Below are positions 12,701 to 23,469 of a stretch of 64,000 bases of DNA, piece after piece. Source of the stretch: Liolophura sinensis (lineage: Eukaryota; Mollusca; Polyplacophora; Chitonida; Chitonidae). The position numbers and the translations under genes were made by a program. Location of the stretch: contig NC_088302.1 of NCBI RefSeq assembly GCF_032854445.1, positions 44,244,645 to 44,308,644 of the forward strand, in the 5' to 3' direction. How positions within the stretch are numbered: the stretch's first letter is position 1; each line of letters starts with the position of its first letter. A model generated the notes under the pieces. It did no database searches. It had not been told where the DNA came from and saw only the letters and a list, made by a program, of their open reading frames with translations.

Positions 12701-15700
12701 TTTCTGATGCGGAGGCTGTTTTACTCCTGCAAATGATGTCACCTTCTGTATCCACGCCCATAAAACAGCTGTTACTGCCATTCAGTGCTGTCTTGCCCTG
12801 CAACAAAGTCCAAAAATTTAAAATAATGTTTTTTTTTGATTTTCAAACAATATTAAATGACTACTGTCTGCTGTGTGTTATCGATGTATTTGTACATGGT
12901 AAGCTACGTTTTATTTCTTACATAAAGTCACATTAAATAATACATGTATGTGACTTTTAACCACATAAAATTCCACATGATTTTTTACCTGGTTAGTTCA
13001 TCAGGATGATTAATTAGTGAAAAATTCCACAAAATTACAGGTGATTTACTCTATCTGAAGCTGATACATGTGATACATGTGCTTGTTTATCCAACTATGA
13101 CATATACTGTGGTAATAACAACATGTGCCACAACTCACATCTTGGAACACCGGCTCCCATTTCTCTCTGGCACCCACAGCATCAGCTCTTCCAACAACCT
13201 CCCCCTCCATAGTCACACCCAGGTATTTACCGTAGCCGGATTTGAGGGCGATGTGGGTGTCACTGACCTTCATGACCGTAAACACCTCCTGAGGGTCAGG
13301 CCCCTCCCCTGGGGACAGAATCAAATCACAAAACACGGCTCACAATAGTCTGCTTGTGGTTTAACCTTCCTTTCACCATTAATTCAATCATATAACACTT
13401 GTGTCTCCCCGTACAGGCTGGTCTCATTCTGGCGTATATAATGACACAATTTTTGAGCATGTAAAAATCTGATTTTATTCATACTGAGTATTGTATTTCA
13501 CCTGAAGTTTGTTATGTACATGTAAATATGCACGCTTAGAAGCATAAAAAGGCCTTTAGATGATGCCAACACTTACTTTTTTCTGATACTGAATGAATAA
13601 ATAAAACTTCACAAAAAAAATCTTATGCGGCCCTGTAAGGTGGATAAATCATTCAGAATCATGTAAACCTCTAGGTGGAATACAGTTGTACACAGATACA
13701 AGTACACCTTACACACATACAAGTACACCTTACACACATACAAGTACATCTTACACAGATACAAGTACACCTTACACAGATACAAGTACATCTTACACAC
13801 ATATAAGTACACCTTACACACATATAAGTACACCTTACACACATACAAGTGCATCTTACACACATACAAGTACACCTTACACAGATACAAGTACATCTTG
13901 CACAGATACAAGTACATCTTACACATATACAAGTACACCTTACACAGATACAAGTACACCTTACACAGACACAAGTACACCTTACACAGATACAAGTACA
14001 CCTTACACAGACACAAGTACACCTTACACACATACAAGTACATCTTACACAGATACAAGTACACCTTACACACATAAAAGTACACCTTACACAAATACAA
14101 GTACATCTTGCACAGATACAAGTACATCTTACACATATACAAGTACACCTTACACAGACACAAGTACACCTTACACACATACAAGTACACCTTACACAAA
14201 TACAAGTACACCTTACACACATACAAGTACATCTTACACATATACAAGTACACCTTACACAGACACAAGTACACCTTACACACATACAAGTACACCTTAC
14301 ACACATACAAGTACATCTTGCACAAATACAAGTATATCTTGCACAGATACAAGTACACCTTAGACACATACAAGTACACCTTACACACATACAAGTACAC
14401 CTTTTTGGGCCCTATTTTGAGCATGTCCATGTATTGTATTAACTTTAGCAATGCCCTCCACATTAATAAACCGATTGTCCAGAATTTGGAAAGTCTTCAA
14501 GCTAAGTACATGTAGTAAGAAGATAATGTGAACGGCTACTGCAGGTTTTAGTGAAGAAAACAGCAAGAGCAAAACACATATATACATGTACAGTGTTTAA
14601 ACCTCAGACAGGTATATGCTTTGGCTAACTAAATGAACATGTTAATTTACACTGACTGCACAAACATTTACTTGTACATATTTAGAATTTAAAGTGAGCT
14701 CTGTGAGGTAAGTGAGGGTCTCAAATACGCCTTGCTCTATAGGTGAATGTTGGTATACCGATACAGGAATTAATCTACATCTAACTGTTTTCATGTGGTC
14801 ATTATAACCATACCAAGTGTAATAAATGTAAGAAATCTGGCTTAACCACAGAAAGACAGACATGGTGTTGACACTTTCAAAACTGAACAGATGACACACC
14901 AGCCTTGGGACATAAATGAAAGTACATATGCTTACATTTCGCAACACTTTTTCACGGACAGCACATTACCCCTTAAACAAAAGGGCATCAAGGATTTTTT
15001 AAATTTTATTTTTTTCAAAAAGTATTTAACGTGAAACACTTTTATAATTCTATATTTACTGGTAGGGCTTATCTCTTTCACCCATAAACCTAACTGGAAT
15101 CTATGAAACATCCTTGAGAACAGGTTTAAACCCGAATGAGATAAATGAAAACAAATTCAGGCTTATCAATCTACTACATAATACGCATGTATACATGAGT
15201 GTCATGTGAACACTAGACATGAAGATGAATGCTTCTTTCAGCACAGCTCGGCTGTCACATGAATCATATTTTTTTTTTTTTATGAATGAATGAATGATTT
15301 CTATAGCTCAGCCAAACCAGCCACATGTACATCATTTGCAACATTGTTCTTATACACTATAAACAAAAACAGATAGGGGCAGTGTCTCTATGACAACACC
15401 TCCTATCCCTGAGGGGACCAGCAGCTTGCCCATCAGGGTAAAGTATTGATCAGGCCAGTGTAACAGGCCAGTGAAACACCCCAAGGGGTGGGGGGTGGGG
15501 GGATACCCCCATACACAGCAGGGTAACAATGACCTCAGTCTGGCTGCCAAGTCTTTGTTTGTTAGCTTTGGCTTTGCCGCCTGTATATCTGGCACAGCCA
15601 CATTATAAGCCACTTTTCTCAGTGATCACCGCACGTGCAGGCCCCTCCCCCCAATAACCCTCGGAACACAGCCAATATTGATTATATAGTTCACTTCCTC

Positions 15701-18700
15701 TCCAGAATGATCATGTCCATGTGCAGACTGGACTTTGGAGGTTTGACCCTTGTATTCCTAGACAAGCTGGTTGTGTGTATCAGGCTCATGTCACACCAGT
15801 GCATACTCATGAGTTCGTGATGAGGACATCTCAGCTGTGCCTTCTATACAGAGACATGTGCTACTGGGGGAAAATGCCCATTCTGTACAACTAACAAAGA
15901 GTCTCAAGATCAGGAAAGACTTCATTTTCATAACAAAGATGCGATGGATAAAGAAGTTAAGCAGAAAACTACCTTAGTTTGATATAATTTGAAGCAGCCA
16001 GAGAACACACAGCTTGGAAAAGATCAATTCAAATCGCTTTGACTTGAGAAAATTTGGGATAATATAAAACTTCTGCCTAAGGTGATGATTCACAAGAGTC
16101 AACAGGAGAAGAAAGAAAACTTCATGTGTGCATACTGCAGTGGACTTACTTGGGGATGAGATACATGTAGCTAGATAAAAGACTGATGAAAGTGACCTAA
16201 TGAAGTTACCAAGAAATGTGTGAAAGGAGTAAAGAAAGTGGTTTATAACCACCGTGACAGCAGTAAAGAAAAACAAACAAACAAGAAAACAACTGCCAGG
16301 AGTGGAGAATGAGATGAACGAATAGCATCAGACAAAGACAGTGACCAACAGATAATTGTGACATCGCTGAAGAATATAAGGGTGATGAAGAAGCCATTTG
16401 ACAAAAGTGGCACCAGAAACTGAACCAAAAAGCAGTGTGACAGGAGTGACCAAAAAAACCAAAACGCTGTGTGACAGGAGTGACCCAAAAAACCAAAAAG
16501 CAGTGTGACAGGAGTGGCCCAAAAAACAAAAAGCAGTGTGATCGGAGTAAAAGAAAAACAAACAAAAACAGGGAGACAGGAGTTAACAGTCAATAATTCC
16601 AAGCCACAGCTACAGAGTGTTCATAAGTAATTTAAGTACTTACCTGTTCCATGTGGGGAGCCCACAGCAAACAGGCCATTGTCCAGGGCACTCATATAGC
16701 ATCCTTCCATCAGCTCTAGTGCCACATTTCCCACAATATCCTCAAACTTCATCACCACCCACCAACCCCCTGTTATGGAGCAAGAAAACATGACTTACTC
16801 ATCTGAGGAATATTATGTGATCATCTCTAAAACTAACCCCTCAGCACAGGTAAGCAGAACATGTGGAATGACAATTTTTATCTAACATTAGCACGTGATC
16901 TATTATAATATTTTCTTTATCATTTCACACATGTCATGTGTTACCAGACAGAAGTTATAAGAATTTCTCAGATGTTTTCAGCAGGTAAGAAATTTATATT
17001 GCTAATTATACGCAGTAATGAATATTTCATAGCAATAAATGCTAATGTAGAACTGTGCATGAGAGAAAAAGTGATGTCAAGATTCAATATTTATGCAGTT
17101 CTAACATTTTTGCTCTAAGCTGACATTATAGATACCAATACACATAAATAATGAACACTTCTACATGTACTTCAGTTTTATTACAAACAAAAAAAAAAAT
17201 GTTTGTTAACATGCTAGTCCAGCACAATGGCTCAATAGTCTCACATCATTGTGGTCAATAAACATGCTAAGAGTTCAAGTCCAGCTACCTCTTGCTGGCT
17301 TCCGCTCCGCTGTATGTGGGAAGGTCTGCCAACGACCTGCGGATGGCTGTGGGTTTCCCCCTGTGCTCTGCTCTGTTTCCTTCCTCTTTGATGTTGGCAG
17401 CCTTCATGTAAGTGAAATATTCTTGAGTACAGCGTAAAAAACCAATTAAATAAATAAATAAATAAATAAACTAGAACTGCATACAGTTATACAGGTTCCA
17501 AGCAGCCTGTACACAGATTTTAGCATAAAATAGCCGTAATCCATATTTGACAATGAACTCTCCGAACAAGTGAATTGCATGTACCTTCTGGAAAATTTCC
17601 AATGAAAACAAAACTATTTCAGCAATACCTGGAATCCCGACCTCCCACAAGTGAACCATAGTGTCCATACTTAATTCCGAAATGAATTTGGTAAGAATGG
17701 TAAGGAGTAGACTGGATTTAAACCCCAGACCTAGGACTGGTAGTCTGGTGCCTGATAATTTCATGGTAATTGAAGAACAAAGATTTTCAGGGATGAACTG
17801 TTCCCTGGGGCTATGGTGAAAGATAGTGAAGAGAAAAGAAAAAAAAAAACATTGCAGTGAATTTCATCCAAAGATCACGAGCCAATTTATGGAAAAGGAT
17901 GGTTTAAAGTTATCAATAAAATTCAAAATGGCTGTTAAATCACATGACTGGTCAAACAACACAACAGCTCAGCAAGTTGTCAGAGTATACATTGTGAATG
18001 GCCACAAAAGCCCACAAATATTCTCCATGAAAAAATGCATTTGTAAGTCTAGAGCAGATTATAATAAAACTCTACACATACGAAACCATTTTATTAATAA
18101 TGAAAGTTATACAACAAATCAATTTCAAGTCAGGTCGACAGTTGATATTTATTTGATTGGTGTTTTATGCTGTACTCGCGAATATTTCACTTATACAACG
18201 GCGACCAGAACAATGGTGGGAGGAAACCAAGCAGAGCCCGTGGAAAACCCACAACTATCCACAGGTTGCTAGCTAGGTTGTGTTGCCTTGGCGTGCTAAC
18301 CCCCTCGGCCATGTAGGCCCCGAGACAACTAATAGATTTTAAACTAAACGTGAAGACGGTTGCATGTTTTACTGACTTTCTACAAAGATTCTGAATGTTG
18401 CTCAGGCACAAGGTTACAGAAAGTGAACTGGGGCATCAAGGTGCTGGTATACACTACATACACCTCGCATGATAACATTGTTATGTGTGAGGTAATTCTG
18501 CAGCACCCAGCCCATATGTTACTGTAATTCTTCATCGTTTTCACATGTTTTCAAGGTGTTTATTCAAGGCTATTCGGAAATCATTTTTCTGATGTTGACT
18601 GATATAATGACACTTTTGGTGAACCTCTGAAACTGGCCAATGCAACCAATGTAGTTTCGTCTCCAAAAATGAAATTAAAAATGTGCATAAATTGCACTGA

Positions 18701-21231
18701 AAGTTGCTCCTTCATATGCAAAAAGATTGAGGAGTTAGGGTATCAAGCCCTGTTGTGTGTTGTCCATTTTGTGTAACCATCAATGTGGCCATGTACATGT
18801 CTGATGCATGATGTAGACATTTTTTTTTAGCATAAGGCATTCAACCATCAGAGCGGTTGAACAGACAGTGTCAGACCATGAACAAGCCATCCATTACTAT
18901 GCCACCTTATCCATCCCTTGTTTCATTCCATTCTGAACAACGTATAAACACAACAAACAAGAACTTACCATGCTCAGAGACATCAGCATTTGTTGGTTTT
19001 GAAACACTGTCATTTCCTTCATTAGACAGTTTCCTCTTCCTGTGCTTCTTGTGCCTGCAGTTCACAGAGAAAGGTGAAAAGCCAGGTTGTAATTTAAATC
19101 ATTGAATCAATTGGTTATCTTCTTTTTATCAAGAAAAGATTGTATATATCTCAGTTTAAAAAACCGCGCCCTGAAACACACTTCATAATCATGCAACTGG
19201 TTGCTGACCGGTGCAGCACTCTCAAATGTTAGGCATTTGGAAGACTTATGGTGAGAAACCTTCACAAATTTGTGAGAATAAGGGTCAAGGAAGTTGAGGA
19301 ACATTAGCTGCTAGAGTGCATTATGTACCCATCTGATAAGTGGGCCTAGCAGCAGTTTTATAGTCAATAACAGTCCCAGGTGGCTACTTCACTCCTCTCT
19401 TTATGCTGGGCTGGCTGAGTATCATAGCCGTTGGGGCAACCCATGGTAAACCATACACCGATTTATGCCATGTCTGACAAGTCAACTCTAAACAATGGCT
19501 GCAGTTCAAAACTGGTGTCAACTTTGGCCCTTACCTCTTTCTCACACAATTATTCACACGCAACATCCCTAGTATATTCCAATTGGTAATGGCACACCAG
19601 CCCCATATTCGCTACACAGCAAACTATTTCTAAACCAGGCAGCCATTAAGTTTGTCTTTTCAGGTTTAAAGTGTATGCGCCATCTAGAAACTTTTTCAAG
19701 GCCTATAACTGTGGTGAAGACAAAATGGCTGCTGCTTTAGCGATGACTGTGAGGTGAATTTGGGTCTGGTATGTCTTTACCAAGCAGAATATATATGAGA
19801 TGTTGCGTGTGCGGGCGAGCTGAGAGGTAAGAGCCAAAGTTGACACCAGTGGTGGACCGCAGCCTTTGTTTAGATCGGACATGGCATGTTTCCCACTGGT
19901 TGCCCCTGTGGCTATGATACTCTGCTAGCCCAGTATAAAGAGAGGAGTCAAGTATCCGAATGGGGCAAAGTCAATAAGGTACATGAGGTTAAAAAATTTT
20001 AGGTCTCAGGTTACTTCTTTGGCATAAAATAATAACCTTGTCCACCTTATTGAATATAAACTGCTGCAAGACACTCATAGCAGGAACATTATTTCTTAAA
20101 TTCCAGGTTAACTTTATAATTAACAGCATGTATATACTGGTACCCTAACTAAATAACTGAGTCACATATAGCTCTGTACCGCTGTGATTACCTACACTAT
20201 CACAGCCCTGTCATGATCCATAAGCTTACATTGAACACCTCTGTACTTCCCATGCTGGTTTCAATACACTACTGTTGCACGCCAAAAAATGTGTCTGTCC
20301 GCACTCATAGTCATCTCAGCTATCAATTCCAGATAGGTGTCCCCCTGTGTCATCCCTAGTTTTTCCTCACAAGCATGAAACTGGTGGAAGCTGGAAAACT
20401 TCGTACTCCAACTGCCACCTTTGAATGCATACTCCTCACAGTGAGGGGAATCACTGCCAATACTACTACTAGACTAGTCTAAACCTTTTGAAACACACTG
20501 TTTAGGATCAGTCGCAACAGTAATGACCTAGACGGAACCCATAATCAACACTGATCAGTAAAAAGTTTCTCACACAATTAAAGTAAAGAACAGGATCTGT
20601 TTGTATTGTCAGTAATTATCTGGCTTGTATTGTCTGTTAGGACTATGCATTCAAACATGGCGTTTGGAGTTTGAATTTATCCAGCTTCCACCAGTTTCAT
20701 GCTTGTGAGGATATACTAAGGATGATACATGTGGACACCTACCAGGAATCGACAGCTGAGATGACACATTATTTGGTGGCTAAGACTAGTGTATTGAAGC
20801 CAGCACGGGAAGTACAGAGGTGTTCAATGTAAGCTTATGCACCAAGACAGGGCTGTGATAGTGTACGTAATCACAGCCCTACGGCGCTATATGTGACTCG
20901 GTTATTTAGTTAGGGTACCGGTATATACATGTAGTGAATTATAAAGCCCTACAGAGCCAAGTCAGATAGTGATGTATGGTTTCATGTGTATTTAAATATG
21001 ACATCCGGTGTCTTTAAGTTTCACCACTGCGTTGCTCTGTGGAGAATTACAAAAAACTGTCCGCAACTAACAGCATTACACTCACACACTGGAAAATTAC
21101 TTTGTTGTTGTTGTTCAACATGTAATTTATTTTCGTTATATTTGTCAAGCTATAGTAACATACTTGCTTTTGCCTTTGCTGCCCTTCAGTTTGAGTTTTC
21201 CCCCCTTAACGAAGTTGTAGGAATCAGCCAT
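6771..21231 (-). CDS. FRG1: FRG1 protein homolog, 8 coding exons
   Basis: Nuclear/nucleolar protein with a fascin-like beta-trefoil fold, linked in other animals to RNA processing and actin bundling. Coding exons, in transcript order: 21164-21231, 18969-19054, 16644-16769, 13139-13308, 12693-12797, 8421-8515, 7601-7711 and 6771-6807. They join in phase to 798 nt, giving 265 aa plus TGA (human FRG1 is 258 aa). Every intron has GT-AG ends. The protein starts [20 protein letters not shown], then has a basic nuclear-localisation stretch ([10 protein letters not shown]). It contains the family blocks [67 protein letters not shown] and [12 protein letters not shown], and ends ADRYCK, as in vertebrates. 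Introns hold many repeats but no exon is broken, so the gene looks functional. The exon-1 assignment rests on the conserved N-terminus and phase. Confidence 0.95.
6991..7143 (+). mobile_element. SINE family A, 3' part, in FRG1 intron 7
   Basis: Starts at GTGGGAAGGTCTGCCAGCA and runs through TTTCTTCCCACCATGATGCT and GAAATATTCTTG to an (AATA)n tail near 7143. It is antisense to FRG1 and 5'-truncated. Confidence 0.75.
7255..7390 (+). repeat. Possible tRNA-derived SINE fragment
   Basis: A tRNA-like arrangement is visible: an A-box-like TAGAGCCCAAGGTTAAGGTG followed about 50 bp later by TTTGGTTGAAATCCTAC (B-box-like). It resembles family A only loosely and could be another family or chance. Confidence 0.3.
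9095..9330. mobile_element. Mariner-type MITE with TACAGGGTGTCCC ends
   Basis: The left end TACAGGGTGTCCCGGAAGT and the right end (reverse complement TACAGGGTGTCCCAGAAGT) match at 18 of 19 positions, with weaker similarity continuing inward. TA stands at both ends, as expected for Tc1/mariner insertion at TA. The 236-bp body has no transposase, so it is non-autonomous. It lies in FRG1 intron 5. Confidence 0.85.
9716..10000 (-). pseudogene. THAP zinc-finger domain relic
   Basis: The minus-strand frame reads [18 protein letters not shown], then SHHFPAESY, then [10 protein letters not shown]. This is the second half of a THAP domain: the conserved W, the FxP segment, the xSxHF zinc-ligand block and the AVPxI-type end. 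The zinc-binding Cys expected just before SHHF is Tyr here (WIYSHHF), and the first CxxC half is not visible upstream, so it looks dead. It sits in FRG1 intron 5 on the same strand. THAP domains occur in cellular regulators and in P-element-like transposases; which one this came from is unclear. Confidence 0.55.
10280..10440. repeat. Diverged direct repeat, copy 1
   Basis: Shares an ordered series of words with 11775-11935 in the same orientation: CACAATACAGTAAGTCAG, AATTCAGTAATTTA, GATGGAATATC, ATGTGTGCA and ACCCTG. The two copies are about 1.5 kb apart in FRG1 intron 5. Confidence 0.7.
10746..10830 (-). repeat. tRNA-like sequence, probably SINE head
   Basis: On the minus strand, CTGGATAGCTCAGTGGGATA (A-box-like) is followed by TTCGTGAGTTAGAATCCTGC (B-box-like), with spacing near that of a tRNA. 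The arms do not pair well enough for a functional tRNA gene, so a tRNA-derived repeat is more likely. Confidence 0.4.
11775..11935. repeat. Diverged direct repeat, copy 2
   Basis: Partner of 10280-10440, with CACAATACACTAAGTCAG, AATTCAGTAATTTA, GATGGAATATC, ATGTGTGCA and ACCCTG in the same order. No coding sequence lies between the copies. Either an old local duplication or remains of a repeat with direct terminal copies. Confidence 0.7.
12226..12400. repeat. 73-bp tandem repeat, 2-3 copies
   Basis: Contains repeated CACCTTGTCTTGACACTGAA, each followed by a run of AAACACTGAACAAACCAC and a GTATGTAGT segment. It lies in FRG1 intron 5, about 0.3 kb from exon 5. Confidence 0.7.
12555..12670. repeat. 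24-bp tandem repeat, 4-5 copies
   Basis: The unit is approximately GTAACTGTAACACAGTGTAATGAT with small variants (GGCATAGCTGTCAC and others). It ends just before FRG1 exon 5 at 12693, inside the intron near the donor side. Confidence 0.75.
13686..14402. repeat. 21-bp minisatellite, about 34 copies
   Basis: A 717-bp array of the unit ACAAGTACACCTTACACAC plus two bases, varying at a few positions (CACATA, CACAGA, CACACA, CACCTT or CATCTT). Because the unit is a multiple of three, several frames on both strands stay open, giving spurious repeat proteins rich in Thr-Pro-Tyr or Cys-Arg. It lies in FRG1 intron 3, so it is not coding. Confidence 0.95.
16425..16545. repeat. 36-bp tandem repeat, about 3.5 copies
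   Basis: Repeated GCAGTGTGACAGGAGTG followed by ACCCAAAAAACCAAAAA. It lies in FRG1 intron 3 close to the exon-3 donor. The long open frames here on the minus strand are by-products of the repeat. Confidence 0.8.
17221..17469 (+). mobile_element. SINE family A, near full length, in FRG1 intron 2
   Basis: Begins with a degraded tRNA-like head (ACAATGGCTCAATAG) and has a B box (GAGTTCAAGTCC), CTTGCTGGCTTCC, GTGGGAAGGTCTGCCA, GAAATATTCTTGAGTACAGC and an (AATA)n tail. It is antisense to FRG1. Confidence 0.85.
18144..18323 (-). mobile_element. SINE family A, partial, in FRG1 intron 2
   Basis: The reverse-oriented tail TATTTATTTGATTGGTGTTT is followed by the reversed body (AATATTTCACTTATAC, GGTGGGAGGAAACC) and a deleted middle. 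It ends near the reversed head (CCCCTCGGCCATGTAGGCCC). Sense relative to FRG1. Confidence 0.8.
19371..19968. mobile_element. Foldback/Mutator-like element with 9-bp target duplication
   Basis: Two inverted arms of roughly 200 bp (about 19371-19580 and 19795-19968) share blocks such as ACTCCTCTCTTTAT, GAGTATCATAGCC, ATGCCATGTC and CTGGTGTCAACTTTGGC. The element is flanked by AGTCAATAA at 19362-19370 and again at 19969-19977. Long terminal inverted repeats with a 9-bp duplication are the hallmark of Mutator-like elements. No transposase is present, so it is non-autonomous. It lies in FRG1 intron 1. Confidence 0.8.
20127..20931. mobile_element. Second foldback element, long inverted arms
   Basis: Arm 1 (20127-20431) and arm 2 (20644-20931) are inverted copies. 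The outer ends are CATGTATATACTGGTACCC against GGGTACCGGTATATACATG. Inner blocks include CCACCAGTTTCATGCTTGTG and its complement. The loop is about 210 bp. I could not identify a target duplication. It sits 160 bp from the foldback at 19371-19968, also in FRG1 intron 1, but its arms are unrelated to it. Confidence 0.8.
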
Positions 21232-22256
21232 AATTGTTGCCTTCAACGTCTTAACAGGGGAATATCAACCACTCGTGAGGTGATCATTACCACACTTCTC
21301 TCACGTTTGTCTCTCCCGATGTAAACATCGCACTGCGCAAGCACTTGTCTGTTAGCAGTTCCGGCAAGACTAGTTCATTTAGGGCAAGGGGTGTGTAGCA
21401 TGATTTCAGCCCAGTCGCATGTTATTCTGAAATCTAGAAACTGATTTGAAACTAAAATGAAATGAGAAGAAGAGAAAGATTAAAATAACGTTTTCGAAAA
21501 CGAATCCATTAGTAATATGTGCTTAAAACTGTGTGAAAATAAAATGCTTCACCCCCTTTTCTGTACTGAATGAAATCGACACGTCAGAGGAAAATACACC
21601 ACCAGACGATACAAAATGTGACAATTGATGGTCACCGCACATGCACGTGGGTAAGTCAAATAGGTATGGTAACACGTGTATCCACGATCTCATCATAATC
21701 AAAAGATGCCTTTTCACGCCTTTCAAACTGTAGCACATATCGGGAGAGCGGTAAAATATTGTGACAGTATAGTGAAGTGTGTCGGTCGGGCTATCACCAG
21801 GGTTTTCCTTATATGTAACATGATATATCATGGTATAATGATGAGATGGTGATCAATGAAATGAAGATGAACGTGTGTTTAAAGGAATTTGAAATTTGGA
21901 TTTTATTTTGTGATATTTCTTGATACTCTGGCATATACATGTAAACAAATCTTATTCAGCACATCACATATGCTATGCATACGTTAATACCAGTATTCAT
22001 GCATGGCTTACAGAAATCCAGTGAAGTGTGGGGTTTATGGGATACAGTCAGATGGATTATATATGCATAATGTAGCAACGACATCATCTCACACTGAATG
22101 GAATGGCATTGTTTATGCAGTCTACAGGTTTCTTAGCGAGCAGATATGGTTCAGTAAATCATCACTGGTATTTGTCTTGATATAGATATTATTTAATGAA
22201 CATCAGCTATTTTTGATAAACTTACCAGCACAATGTTTTTTGTTTTTTTTCATTTA

Positions 22257-23239
22257 GGCACTTTTAAATCTGGAATCAAATGGAATAAAGCTTTGTTTAA
22301 GAAAAGTGTTTTGGTGAGCTTATTACTGTATAATCATTCCCCATTTTTATGATACCAGTTTATGTTATTCTTTGTGAATTTTAAATTAAGGACAACGGGC
22401 TGATTTGTGGAGAGCACACAAATGTAGATCAATTAACTAGTAATTACCTAGAAGTAATGTACAATTGTACATCAAATACTCACAATGTGAGTCAGAATAT
22501 ACAGCATCACTTGTGATTTGCAGAATGAACCTAGTAAGTATTTGGTGTCAGAAGTGAGATTTTCACCAGACCCTGGACCCTCATATCGTGGGCCATGTTA
22601 TAAATATGTTTGTTTTCCATAACCCTATCTGACCATTTTTCTAAACAGTTTGTAAGGATGGTCTTGTGTGTCAAAATCTGGTCTCTATGGAGTTAGTTTT
22701 ACTGGATACGATGTCATGTCTGCTTGTTATGCCAGAATGCTGACATGGTGATCAGTCTTTTTCTGTGGTGTCAGTTTTCATGTATCTTAAGATCAAGTGT
22801 TTTAATTGTAGACAGAAGTATACAGTATTTAAAAAGTGTAGACAAGTATATTAGCCAACAACAACAACAAAAAAACCCATTAATACTGAAGTGTCATATT
22901 ACTGATTTATTTTCATTTGAGCTTGTGTCTTACATCCTTTGAAAAATGACCTGTTTATTATTTTCATCATATATGTATTCATCAATGTTTCATACAACAG
23001 TGTTTGAGTCAAATATGAGTCTGAGTTAAATATATATGTTACCTTTGTTTCTAATTATCTTTACCTGGACAGGTGTAGTGTTTTAATTGCATGCTGTTCA
23101 CAGGTTCTCAGTGCTTTAACTGAGGACAGATATATTGTAGAGAGTGCTGGGAAAGTTCGAGAGCTGCTGTTGACGCAAGCACACACAACCTCAGCTGGGG
23201 GATATTTACAGAGAGGGATTAAGAGAGCCACCTATAGCT
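22257..23239 (+). CDS. Possible exons of an unidentified gene
   Basis: After a pyrimidine tract and ATTTAG, 22257-22312 reads (in one phase) TFKSGIKWNKALFKKSVL and is followed by a GTGAGC donor. A second segment from 23104, after CACAG, continues in phase as VLSALTEDRYIVESAGKVRE and reaches TGA at 23237-23239. The join is phase-consistent and protein-like, but I do not recognise the family and no convincing start exon was found. A different frame is open from 23174 to a TAG at 23321-23323 (ending EAEHSSSTEV), so a frameshift or alternative splicing is possible. It lies on the opposite strand from FRG1 and is transcribed away from it. Confidence 0.3.
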
Positions 23240-23469
23240 TTAGCACGTCTAGTGGATGAGCCCATGGAGACAGGAGTCACCTCTGTGCCTGAGGCAGAAC
23301 ATTCTTCAAGTACAGAAGTGTAGTGACCATATTTTACTTCGTTGTCAGATGTCCATGTAATTCACTATGATGAGATTGTTTGGCCCCTGCCTGAAGTCAG
23401 CAGGATGGCTTGGAAAGGTACAGACACAACAGATCTGGTGCAGGTAGCTGGAATATGCTGTATCACACA

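Noticed and set aside
13609-14463. Long Cys/Tyr/Lys-rich and Thr/Pro-rich repeat ORFs on both strands
   Set aside because: They are translations of the intronic 21-bp minisatellite; the period is a multiple of three, so frames stay open by construction.
16206-16602. Overlapping Phe/Cys-rich minus-strand ORFs
   Set aside because: They arise from the 36-bp tandem repeat in FRG1 intron 3.
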